Below the pieces are notes generated by a model. It was not told the origin of the DNA and did not search any database. It saw only the letters and a program-made list of their open reading frames with translations. Position numbers and translations under genes: made by a program. From the NCBI RefSeq assembly GCF_031583025.1, contig NZ_CP134062.1, positions 1,054,001-1,118,000 on the forward strand: a DNA stretch of 64,000 bases, read 5' to 3'. This DNA is from Mycobacterium sp. Z3061 (GTDB lineage Bacteria > Actinomycetota > Actinomycetes > Mycobacteriales > Mycobacteriaceae). The stretch's first letter is position 1; every line of letters starts with the position of its first letter. Of the stretch, positions 43,372 through 50,691 are shown piece after piece.

Positions 43372-43418
43372 CTGCCGGGTCGCCGAACCCGGTGCGACAC
43401 CCAGTGCCCGCAGGACGG

Positions 43419-43727
43419 CTATGCGTGGTCTCCGTTGTCGCGCACGTCATCCAGGGGCCAACCCTGGGCGGCCAATCGCTTACGGACGCGCTCGACGTCG
43501 TCGGGCGACGGCAGTTCGTCGGTGAGTTGGGTTATCGCGACGCCGATGTCGATCTTGTCGATGTTGAGTTCGCCGCGCTGCATCAATTCGTTGGCCACCG
43601 TGACGATCTCGTCGTTGGTCAGGCGGCGGGCCAGCAACGCCAGCACGGCGAAGGAATCCGTCGGCGGAATGCCGTCCGGATACCCCGCGCGCAGCCACGA
43701 GACGATCGAACTGAGAAAACGGTTCAT
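43419..43727 (-). CDS. DUF3349 protein (Rv0543c type)
   Basis: A 102-residue helical protein (AGYPDGIPPTDSFAVLALLARRLT, VGVAITQ-type ITQLTDELP). The family's structure is known from M. tuberculosis Rv0543c, but its role is not. It lies 48 bases upstream of the apparent menE start. TAAGTT is 9 bases before ATG 43727. Confidence 0.85.
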   Translation of the reverse strand: MNRFLSSIVSWLRAGYPDGIPPTDSFAVLALLARRLTNDEIVTVANELMQRGELNIDKIDIGVAITQLTDELPSPDDVERVRKRLAAQGWPLDDVRDNGDHA

Positions 43728-43786
43728 TGTGCGATCAACTTACCCCCCTGACCATCGCCGAAACGCGGTTGACGAGGAACTTCGCG

Positions 43787-44074
43787 TTACGGTTTGGCGC
43801 CCAGGAACGGGTAGTGAGTGTGGTGGGCGATGAAGTCCCTGGCGATGTAGAGCACGCCCAGAACGACCACCACCAGAACCACCGCGTAGATCAGCCAGGC
43901 GATGGCGGTCAGCATCGGGCGGTGCCGTCCTTCGGTACCGCCCGCGTTGAGGGTGCCCCCGCCGGCGGCCTGCAACCGCACGCCCAGGGCGAATAATCCG
44001 GGCAGGGCCGCGCCCGCCAGCAGGCTGAAAAGCAGGATCTTCAACGTGGCTGCGTAGTTGAACCAGCCGTTCAT
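43787..44074 (-). CDS. Small membrane protein (Rv0544c type)
   Basis: A 95-residue protein with two helices (LKILLFSLLAGAALPGLFALG and LTAIAWLIYAVVLVVVVLGVL) and a loop rich in Gly and Asn. Its ATG overlaps the pitA stop (ATGA), so it is coupled to the phosphate transporter, perhaps as an accessory subunit. No known domain that I recognise. Confidence 0.8.
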   Translation of the reverse strand: MNGWFNYAATLKILLFSLLAGAALPGLFALGVRLQAAGGGTLNAGGTEGRHRPMLTAIAWLIYAVVLVVVVLGVLYIARDFIAHHTHYPFLGAKP

Positions 44075-45333
44075 GAGGCGTTCCGAGCGGGGATCTGGCC
44101 GTCGGAGCCGTACTGACGTGCCGGCGGTGTCGGCGGACTCGGCGGCATCGGACTGGACGGCGGTGGGGGCGGCGACAGTTCGTGCTCGTCCCCGCCGTCC
44201 AACCCGGCCGTCAGGTGGCCCTCCCAGTCGGCGTTGACGTTCTTGTGGTCGACCTTCACCCGGCGCGACCGCAGGTAGATGGTGGCCGCGACCGCGACCA
44301 GCATCGCGAAGCCGACGATCGCACCGGGGTACCCGCCGATGAGGTGCACGATCCAGTAGGTGACCGCACCGACCAAACCTGACAGCGGCAGCGTCACCAG
44401 CCACGCGGTCGCCATCCGGCCGGCCACTCCCCAGCGGACCTCGGCGCCCGGCTTTCCCACGCCGCTGCCCAGCACCGAGCCGGTGCAGACCTGCGTGGTG
44501 GACAGCGCGTAGCCGAAGTGGGCCGACAGCAGAATGACTGCGGCCGAGGAGGATTCGGCGGCCATGCCCTGCGGGGACTTGATCTCGACCAGTCCCTTGC
44601 CCAGGGTGCGGATGATGCGCCAGCCGCCCAGGTAGGTACCGCCGGCCATGGCCAGCGCGCAGCACACGATGACCCACAGCGGCGGCATGGAGGCCGTCTT
44701 GCTGACCGACCCGTAGGACATCAGGGCCAGGAAGATCACGCCCATCGTCTTTTGCGCATCGTTGGTGCCGTGGGCCAGCGAGACCAGAGACGCCGACCCG
44801 ATCTGCCCGCGCCGGAAACCCGCCTCGGTGCGCTCGTCCGAGGTGCCGCGGGTGATCCGGTAGACCAGCCAGGTGGCTGCCGCGCCAACGACGATCGCCA
44901 GCAGCGCGGCGATCACGGCAGGGATGAGGACCTTGGAGATCACGCCTTTCCAGATCACCCCGTGTCCGCCGACGGCAGCGATGGTGGCACCTACGATGCC
45001 ACCGATCAGTGCGTGCGAGGAGCTCGAGGGAATCCCGAGCAACCAGGTGAGCAAATTCCAGACGATGCCGCCCACCAGGCCGGCGAACACCAATTCCAGG
45101 GTCACCAGGTTGGCGTCGATCAACCCCTTGGCGATGGTTGCCGCCACCGCCGTGGACAGGAATGCGCCGATCAGGTTGAGCACCGCCGAGAGCGCGACCG
45201 CAACCTTCGGCGCCAGCGCGCCACTGGCGATGGAGGTCGCCATGGCGTTACCGGTGTCGTGGAAGCCGTTGGTGAAGTCGAATGCGAGTGCGGTGATCAC
45301 GACGATGATCAAGAGGAACAGCTGAATGTTCAC
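44071..45333 (-). CDS. pitA: Low-affinity inorganic phosphate transporter (PiT family)
   Basis: A 420-residue proton-phosphate symporter. Duplicated signatures are visible: DFTNGFHDTGNAMATSIASGAL in the N-terminal half and SLAHGTNDAQKTMGVIFLAL in the C-terminal half, with a Pro-rich cytosolic tail (SPPPPPSSPMPPSPP). GTG start. It leads a transcript with the small membrane protein gene. M. tuberculosis Rv0545c is the counterpart. Confidence 0.93.
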   Translation of the reverse strand: MNIQLFLLIIVVITALAFDFTNGFHDTGNAMATSIASGALAPKVAVALSAVLNLIGAFLSTAVAATIAKGLIDANLVTLELVFAGLVGGIVWNLLTWLLGIPSSSSHALIGGIVGATIAAVGGHGVIWKGVISKVLIPAVIAALLAIVVGAAATWLVYRITRGTSDERTEAGFRRGQIGSASLVSLAHGTNDAQKTMGVIFLALMSYGSVSKTASMPPLWVIVCCALAMAGGTYLGGWRIIRTLGKGLVEIKSPQGMAAESSSAAVILLSAHFGYALSTTQVCTGSVLGSGVGKPGAEVRWGVAGRMATAWLVTLPLSGLVGAVTYWIVHLIGGYPGAIVGFAMLVAVAATIYLRSRRVKVDHKNVNADWEGHLTAGLDGGDEHELSPPPPPSSPMPPSPPTPPARQYGSDGQIPARNAS

Positions 45334-45451
45334 AGGCCCTGATTCTTGTGGTCGGAGTAACCCTTGTCGAACGGATGACTAGGGGAAATGCAGGAATATC
45401 GCGAGTCGTCGCCAGATGTTACCTAGCAGTTCATCTTCGGTTCGTCCCTGC

Positions 45452-45838
45452 TCACTGCCGGGTATCGGTGCGCAGCGGATGACCTTGCGGGACCTGGATG
45501 AAAATCAGGGTGACGCCGTCGGGGTCGGTCACGTGCATCTCGTGCAGACCCCACGGTTCCTGGCGGGCCTCACGGGCGATTTTCACGTCCCGGCCGCGCA
45601 GCTCGTCCTGGGTTGCGTACAGGTCGCGCACCTGCAGCCACAGCGCGCCGGGAAAGGGTCCCCGGGAATGGTCCGGCTCGTCGTAGCCGGTCAGTTCCAG
45701 CAACGACTGGCCGGCGAAAAACACTGTGCCCGCGCCGTACTCGCGGGCGATTGCCAGACCGATCTCGTCACGGTAGAAGGCCAGCGAGCGTTGATAGTCC
45801 GCCGGTCGGAGCAGCATCCGGCTGGCCAGGATCTCCAT
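45452..45838 (-). CDS. VOC/glyoxalase family protein (Rv0546c type)
   Basis: A 128-residue vicinal-oxygen-chelate fold with two beta-alpha-beta-beta-beta units (LRPADYQRSLAFYRDEIGLAI; WGLHEMHVTDPDGVTLIFIQ). Metal ligand candidates are His in the second unit and the Glu in LLELTGYDEPD. Reaction unknown. It is downstream of the mycothiol-type enzyme gene, 10 bases after its stop. Confidence 0.85.
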   Translation of the reverse strand: MEILASRMLLRPADYQRSLAFYRDEIGLAIAREYGAGTVFFAGQSLLELTGYDEPDHSRGPFPGALWLQVRDLYATQDELRGRDVKIAREARQEPWGLHEMHVTDPDGVTLIFIQVPQGHPLRTDTRQ

Positions 45839-45848
45839 GTGTTCGTGT

Positions 45849-46469
45849 CTAGCACCGGTTGCGCAGGGTCGCCACGCCGGGGCCGCTGAGATCGTCGCAG
45901 GCCGCGGCCCGGCCGGTCATTGCCAGCAGCAGCGACAGCAAGGGGCCTTCGACAGCTTCGCCCTGCCCGTGTTGCCAGTCGTCGTCGATGGCGCGCAGCG
46001 ACAGACCGGCGATCCGCTTCTTGGCGCCGCTGAGCATGTTGGAACCTTTGTAGAAGTCGATCACCTGGCGGACCGCTTCGGTCGGGTAGGTATGCGCGAT
46101 GCCCAGCGGGCGCCGGATGTCGGCGCCGTGGATGATGATCTCGCCCAGCCAGGAGACCTTGGGACCGGGCGGGGCGGAGGTCGAGTGCACCCGGCCGCGG
46201 AAGTCGGCGAGCGTAGCCGCCGGATCGGGTCCGTGGTGCTCATCGAGCTGCCCTTTGGAGAACTTGGCGAAGCTGAAACCCGCCTTGGCCATGCCGGCGA
46301 AGAACTTCGCCGGGGTCATCGACGCGGTGGCCGACAGGTGGGCGACGACGTCACGGACCGTCCACTTGGCGCACAGGGAGGGCGCGTCCCATTGCGCGGG
46401 GGTCAGGACGGCCAGGTCGTCGGCCAGGGCGCCGCGCTCGGCGGCGATGGTGGTCCAGATGTCGGTCAT
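45849..46469 (-). CDS. Mycothiol-dependent maleylpyruvate isomerase/DinB-like protein
   Basis: A 206-residue four-helix protein of the TIGR03083 group. LCAKWTVRDVVAHLSA provides the first metal His, and LGEIIIHGADIRRPLG the Glu and second His. Members use mycothiol or lack a known substrate. It lies between the SDR (15 bases) and glyoxalase genes, probably in one operon on the minus strand. Confidence 0.83.
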   Translation of the reverse strand: MTDIWTTIAAERGALADDLAVLTPAQWDAPSLCAKWTVRDVVAHLSATASMTPAKFFAGMAKAGFSFAKFSKGQLDEHHGPDPAATLADFRGRVHSTSAPPGPKVSWLGEIIIHGADIRRPLGIAHTYPTEAVRQVIDFYKGSNMLSGAKKRIAGLSLRAIDDDWQHGQGEAVEGPLLSLLLAMTGRAAACDDLSGPGVATLRNRC

Positions 46470-46484
46470 GGCACCCTCCTCGGC

Positions 46485-47366
46485 TCAGCCTTGGTGGTTG
46501 TTGCGGGCCTGCATCAGGGTGTTGACCCAGCGGGGGCCGACGGTGTTGAGCGCCTTGGCGGCGATGGCCATCCGCGGCGCAATCTGTACCGGCCGGGTAC
46601 GGGCCGCGGTGATCATCCATTCGCCCGCCTCTTCGGAGGTCAGCGCAGGCATTCCGTCGTAGGCCTTGGTCGGAGCGATCATGGGGGTGGCCACCAGCGG
46701 GTAGTAGAGGGCGGTGGAGTGCACGCCCCTGGGGCCCCACTCCGTTTCAGCGATCCGGGTGACCGAGGTCAACGCGGCCTTGGATGCGTTGTAGACCGAG
46801 AACAGCGGAGCGGCCTCGTTGAGCACACCCCAGGTGGAGACGTTGATGATGTGGCCGTCGCCGCGCTCGATCATGCCGGGCGCGAGCCCGCGCATCAGGC
46901 GCAGCGGCGCGTAGTAGTTGAGCACCATGGTGCGTTCGACGTCGTGCCAGCGTTCCAGCGATTCGGCCAGTGGCCGGCGGATGGACCGGCCGGCATTGTT
47001 GATCAGGATGTCGATGCCGCCGATGCGCTGTTCGACGTCGGCGACCAGGGCGTCGATGGCGTCCATATCGGAGCAGTCGCAGGGGATGGACATCGCCGTT
47101 CCACCCGCGGTGGTGATCCGGTGGGCCAGTTCGTCCAGCAGGTCCCGACGCCTGGCGACGACGACGACGGTGGCGCCGCGCTCGGCGAACTGTTCGGCCG
47201 CTGCCTCCCCGATGCCCGACGAGGCGCCGGTGAGCAGGACGCGCTTGCCCCGCAGGTCGATGGGTTTGATCGCCGGCCGATTGAGCAGCACCTGCGGCGT
47301 CACTGGCGGGCGCATGCTGGCCAGCACGAACTGATCGGTCAACCGGCGCAGCGGACTCTTGCTCAC
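46485..47366 (-). CDS. Short-chain dehydrogenase/reductase (Rv0547c type)
   Basis: A 293-residue classical SDR. The cofactor motif is LLTGASSGIGEAAAEQ, NNAGRSIRRP marks strand 4, and the catalytic Tyr-Lys is in SVYNASKAALTS. An N-terminal extension of 35 residues precedes the fold. GTG start. First gene of the SDR-mycothiol enzyme-glyoxalase run. Substrate unknown, perhaps a lipid carbonyl. Confidence 0.88.
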   Translation of the reverse strand: MSKSPLRRLTDQFVLASMRPPVTPQVLLNRPAIKPIDLRGKRVLLTGASSGIGEAAAEQFAERGATVVVVARRRDLLDELAHRITTAGGTAMSIPCDCSDMDAIDALVADVEQRIGGIDILINNAGRSIRRPLAESLERWHDVERTMVLNYYAPLRLMRGLAPGMIERGDGHIINVSTWGVLNEAAPLFSVYNASKAALTSVTRIAETEWGPRGVHSTALYYPLVATPMIAPTKAYDGMPALTSEEAGEWMITAARTRPVQIAPRMAIAAKALNTVGPRWVNTLMQARNNHQG

Positions 47367-47442
47367 GGCGCGAGTCTAGGGCGGGTGTCTTTCGGCACAG
47401 CGGATGGCTACCGCCCCCCGACATCCGGTGCGCGAGAAGGTG

Positions 47443-48417
47443 TCAGCCGACTCCGAGCGCACGCCCGACGGTGGTGTTCCACGATTCCTGCATCTCCGAC
47501 TCGAACAGGCCCCACGTATGGGAGCCCTCGGGCCGGACGACGTAGGTGATGGGCAGCCCGCCTGCCGCCGCCGCGTCGGCGAATGCCTTGGTGTTGGACG
47601 CGACGATGCCCTCGATGAGTCCACCGGCGAAGTTGTTGCCGAAACCGTCCGGCAGGCGGTCGACCGCGCCCTGCCCGCCGCCGGACGCGGCGGCGTAGAC
47701 GGCGACTCCTCGCAGCTTACCGATGTTCTTCGACGGGTCATGAGCCACCCACAGCGGTCCGCCGAGCGGCCCCCACATCGCCTCGGCACTGGCACCGCCA
47801 CCCGAAAGGGTCAGCGCGACTTGCTGAGGGCTGTCTGACGGTGCAGGGAGCCCGCTGTACGAGGCGACGGCCTGGAAAACGCCGGGCGCCTGCACGGCGT
47901 AGTCGATCGCCGTTCCCCCGGTGCTGGACAGTCCGCCGACGGCGTTTCGGCCGTTGGTGTGGTACATCGAGTTGATCAGCGGCGGGAGCTCCCGCGTCAT
48001 GTAGGTCTGGTACTGCTTGCCCGGATCGCCGACCCAATCGGTCCACCAGCTGAACTGTCCGCCGAGCGGCGAGACGACGTTGACGTTCTTGTTGGCGAAG
48101 AAGCCCGGGATGTCGGTCATCCCGAACCAGCTCTTGGCTCCTGGTCCGAAGCTCGCGCCGGGATCGAGGTTGTCGCCGCCATCGATGCCAGGCAGCAGAT
48201 AGAACGTCGGCGCCCCGGCTTGAGGCGCGACAAAGACGTCGTTGACGATGACCTTGTCCATCGCGGGGGAGTACACAGACACCTTGTCCCAGCGGTCGGT
48301 GACGTGCTGTACGTCGGTTATGTGTGCGCCCTGCGCCGGGTCCGCCACGGCATGCGGAATGGCCAGATACGAGGTCAGCGACAACAGGAAAGCGAGTGTC
48401 ACTCGCGCTCGGCTCAT
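47443..48417 (-). CDS. Secreted antigen 85/mycolyltransferase-family esterase
   Basis: A 324-residue exported alpha/beta hydrolase with signal peptide MSRARVTLAFLLSLTSYLA ending near ADPAQG. It has the antigen-85 layout: LLPGIDGGDN, FSWWTDWVG, and a His in PEGSHTWGLFESEMQESW. The nucleophile elbow reads GLSSTGG instead of the usual GLSMxx. It may be a mycolyltransferase or a plain esterase. ATG 48417 sits inside a palindrome; an in-frame ATG at 48453 lacks a signal-peptide-like start. Confidence 0.83.
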   Translation of the reverse strand: MSRARVTLAFLLSLTSYLAIPHAVADPAQGAHITDVQHVTDRWDKVSVYSPAMDKVIVNDVFVAPQAGAPTFYLLPGIDGGDNLDPGASFGPGAKSWFGMTDIPGFFANKNVNVVSPLGGQFSWWTDWVGDPGKQYQTYMTRELPPLINSMYHTNGRNAVGGLSSTGGTAIDYAVQAPGVFQAVASYSGLPAPSDSPQQVALTLSGGGASAEAMWGPLGGPLWVAHDPSKNIGKLRGVAVYAAASGGGQGAVDRLPDGFGNNFAGGLIEGIVASNTKAFADAAAAGGLPITYVVRPEGSHTWGLFESEMQESWNTTVGRALGVG

Positions 48418-48435
48418 AATCACCGCGTGATTATG
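48415..48435. promoter_or_regulatory. Palindrome over the start of the antigen-85-like gene
   Basis: CATAATCAC (48415-48423), 3 bases, GTGATTATG (48427-48435): a 9-bp perfect inverted repeat. On the minus strand the left-hand copy supplies a CATAAT -10 and the other includes the ATG start. This is operator-like geometry. Confidence 0.5.
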
Positions 48436-48562
48436 GCCCGTAACCGGTCTCATGAAAAGCAGAATCGTTCAACCTGATGACGGCGTTGCCGGGGACCATT
48501 TCCCGCGCTTTTCGGCTTTCTGAGCTTCGTATTTTGGATTCAAAATGCGGCCGTGTTGAACT

Positions 48563-49465
48563 TCAGAAGTACCGCGGGAAAGGGCTCCAGTCCGGCGGCC
48601 GCTTCTCCAGGAACGCGTCGCGTCCCTCGACGGCCTCGTCGGTCATGTACGCCAACCGGGTGGCCTCCCCGGCGAACAACTGCTGACCCACCAGGCCGTC
48701 GTCGAGCAGGTTGAAGGCGAACTTCAGCATCCGTTGTGCCTGAGGCGATTTCGCGTTGATCTCCGCGGCCCACTGCACGGCCACCGCTTCCAGATCGGCG
48801 TGGTCGACGACCTCGTTGACCGCACCCATGTGGTGCATCTGCTCCGCGGTGTACGTGCGGCCCAGGAAGAAGATCTCGCGCGCGAACTTCTGGCCTACCT
48901 GGCGGGCCAGGTAGGCGCTGCCGTACCCGCCGTCGAAGCTGCCGACGTCGGCGTCGGTCTGCTTGAAGCGCGCGTGTTCGCGACTGGCCAGGGTGAGGTC
49001 GCAGACGACGTGCAGGCTGTGCCCGCCTCCGGCCGCCCATCCGTTGACCAGGCAGATCACCACCTTCGGCATGAACCGGATCAGCCGCTGCACCTCGAGG
49101 ATGTGCAGCCTGCCGGCGCGTGCGGCGTCCACGGTGTCCGCCGTTTCGCCGCTGGCGTACTGGTAGCCGCTACGCCCGCGGATGCGCTGGTCGCCGCCGG
49201 AACAGAACGCCCAGCCGCCGTCCTTGGGTGAGGGCCCGTTGCCGGTCAATAACACCACTCCCACGTCCGGCGACATCCGCGCGTGGTCGAGCACCCGGTA
49301 CAGCTCGTCGACGGTGTGCGGACGGAACGCGTTACGTACCTCAGGGCGGTTGAACGCCACCCGCACCGTCGCGTCGCTCACATGTCGGTGGTACGTGATG
49401 TCGGTCAGATCGTCGAAGCCGTCGACGGGTTGCCAATGAGTCTTGTCAAAGGGGTTGTCACTCAA
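48563..49465 (-). CDS. menB: 1,4-dihydroxy-2-naphthoyl-CoA synthase
   Basis: Crotonase-family enzyme (300 residues) that closes the naphthoate ring from o-succinylbenzoyl-CoA. Signatures: FNRPEVRNAFRPHTVDELY, SPKDGGWAFCSGGDQRIRG, NGWAAGGGHSLHVVCD, DADVGSFDGGYG and the KRPPDWSPFPRYF tail. TTG 49465 is the only start near the family's conserved SDNPFD segment; it overlaps the preceding stop (TTGA), supporting translational coupling. M. tuberculosis MenB is longer by about 14 residues at the N-terminus. Confidence 0.95.
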   Translation of the reverse strand: MSDNPFDKTHWQPVDGFDDLTDITYHRHVSDATVRVAFNRPEVRNAFRPHTVDELYRVLDHARMSPDVGVVLLTGNGPSPKDGGWAFCSGGDQRIRGRSGYQYASGETADTVDAARAGRLHILEVQRLIRFMPKVVICLVNGWAAGGGHSLHVVCDLTLASREHARFKQTDADVGSFDGGYGSAYLARQVGQKFAREIFFLGRTYTAEQMHHMGAVNEVVDHADLEAVAVQWAAEINAKSPQAQRMLKFAFNLLDDGLVGQQLFAGEATRLAYMTDEAVEGRDAFLEKRPPDWSPFPRYF

Positions 49466-50142
49466 GGCTCTTGGACTCCATCCTGGTCGATTGTGCGCTC
49501 GCCGCAACTGATCGTCTGGGCAGTCGTCACCGCGGGGTCCTGCGCGGACGTGGCCGTCAGGGTATCGGACGCGCCGGTAGCGGCCCGCAGCCCGTTCAGG
49601 TCGATCTCGGTGCGCCGCACGGTCCACTGACCGCCACTGCCCAGCGCCTGCAGTGCGACGAGATGACGTTCGCCTCCGGTCTCGCTACAGCCGACGCCGG
49701 TGCCGTTGCCCGCCAGGTTCTCCAGATCGAAGGCGAACGGTCTGCCGTAGTGGCTATCTACGACATTTTGCAACCGGCAGTCGGCGAAGGCGTACAGCGG
49801 CGCGCTGCGGCCCACGCTGGCAATCACCTGATGGCCGTCCTGGACCTCGATTGCCAAGGCGCGCAGTGGTATTGGGCTGGCCGACACAACCGGAACGTCG
49901 CTGTTCGCCCCGCTGGCGGTGGCGATGCCGACGGCGCGGGTCATGGCACCGTCCGGGCTCTGCCATTTGCCCACCCACAAGGTGTCGGGCAGGCCGTCCC
50001 CGTCGACGTCGCTGATCTGCCGGGTGGCGGCACCGGGTGGCACCGGGGCGCCGCCGGGCGGGCATCCTGCAGCAGCGGTCGCTCGCGGCACCGCCACCAG
50101 ACAAGCCGCAACCGCGACGGCGATAAGCAACCGCAGCATCAT
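49462..50142 (-). CDS. Secreted protein with FG-GAP-like calcium repeat
   Basis: A 226-residue exported protein: signal peptide MMLRLLIAVAVAACLVAVP to about ATAAA, then one DxDxDGxxD element (ISDVDGDGLPDTLWVG), two or more Cys and a beta-rich body. It resembles a single FG-GAP/VCBS blade unit rather than a full propeller. The start overlaps the stop of the Ddn-like gene (ATGA) and its stop overlaps the menB start. Function unknown. Confidence 0.75.
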   Translation of the reverse strand: MMLRLLIAVAVAACLVAVPRATAAAGCPPGGAPVPPGAATRQISDVDGDGLPDTLWVGKWQSPDGAMTRAVGIATASGANSDVPVVSASPIPLRALAIEVQDGHQVIASVGRSAPLYAFADCRLQNVVDSHYGRPFAFDLENLAGNGTGVGCSETGGERHLVALQALGSGGQWTVRRTEIDLNGLRAATGASDTLTATSAQDPAVTTAQTISCGERTIDQDGVQEP

Positions 50143-50597
50143 GCGCCGAAACGGAAAACCGCACAGCGCCCGGCGAGTGCTTCGAACTCTTCGGGGCGCC
50201 CGTCCTGGACGAGGCCAGAACGCTTCATGAAGCCGACACCGGTCGGCACTTCGGTGGGGAATGCCCGCAGGACCGGCCTGGCCTCCGTGGCCGAGAGTTC
50301 CACCATCCGGACACGATCGCTGTGACGGCCACGGGTCAGCGTGACTTCGCCCGCGGCCCTGACGTTCTTCACCCAGTCGGCACCCGGAAAGCCGGCCACC
50401 ACATACTGTTTGCCGTCCAGAGTCATCGGAGTGACCGGCGTCGAACGGGGCTTGCCGGACTTGCGGCCGGGCACCGTCAGTACGACCGGGCTTTCCCCGC
50501 CGAAGCTCATCCCCAGCTTCGACATCTGGATGAAGACCTTGTTGAGTGGCTTGAGCCACCAGGGCGGTTTCACCGACGGCTGACTGCGCTCACTCAT
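50139..50597 (-). CDS. Nitroreductase/deazaflavin (F420)-dependent family protein (Ddn-like)
   Basis: A 152-residue split-barrel F420-type protein: VVLTVPGRKSGKPRSTPVTPM, VVAGFPGADWVKNVRAAGEV and a C-terminal EALAGRCAVFRF. Ddn-type enzymes reduce quinones with F420H2. It is the first gene of a three-gene, stop-overlapping run ending with menB, so a menaquinone substrate is a reasonable guess. ATG 50597 chosen; the frame extends to 50615. Confidence 0.82.
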   Translation of the reverse strand: MSERSQPSVKPPWWLKPLNKVFIQMSKLGMSFGGESPVVLTVPGRKSGKPRSTPVTPMTLDGKQYVVAGFPGADWVKNVRAAGEVTLTRGRHSDRVRMVELSATEARPVLRAFPTEVPTGVGFMKRSGLVQDGRPEEFEALAGRCAVFRFGA

Positions 50598-50627
50598 GCC
50601 CGCCAGCGTAGCCACCGTGGCGTCGCC

Positions 50628-50684
50628 GAATGTGCGGCCAGCTTCACACTCGGCAGCGAACGTGCGGCCAGCTTCACGCTCGGC
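50628..50684. repeat. Two direct copies of a 27-base intergenic unit
   Basis: Unit at 50628-50654 and unit at 50658-50684 differ at two positions and share GTGCGGCCAGCTTCAC. They fill most of the 94-base gap between fadD8 and the Ddn-like gene. Possibly a dispersed mycobacterial repeat. Confidence 0.6.
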
Positions 50685-50691
50685 GCACCGA

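Noticed and set aside
48532-48547. ATTTTG/CAAAAT hairpin after menB as a terminator
   Set aside because: The stem is six A/T-rich pairs and unstable; left uncalled.
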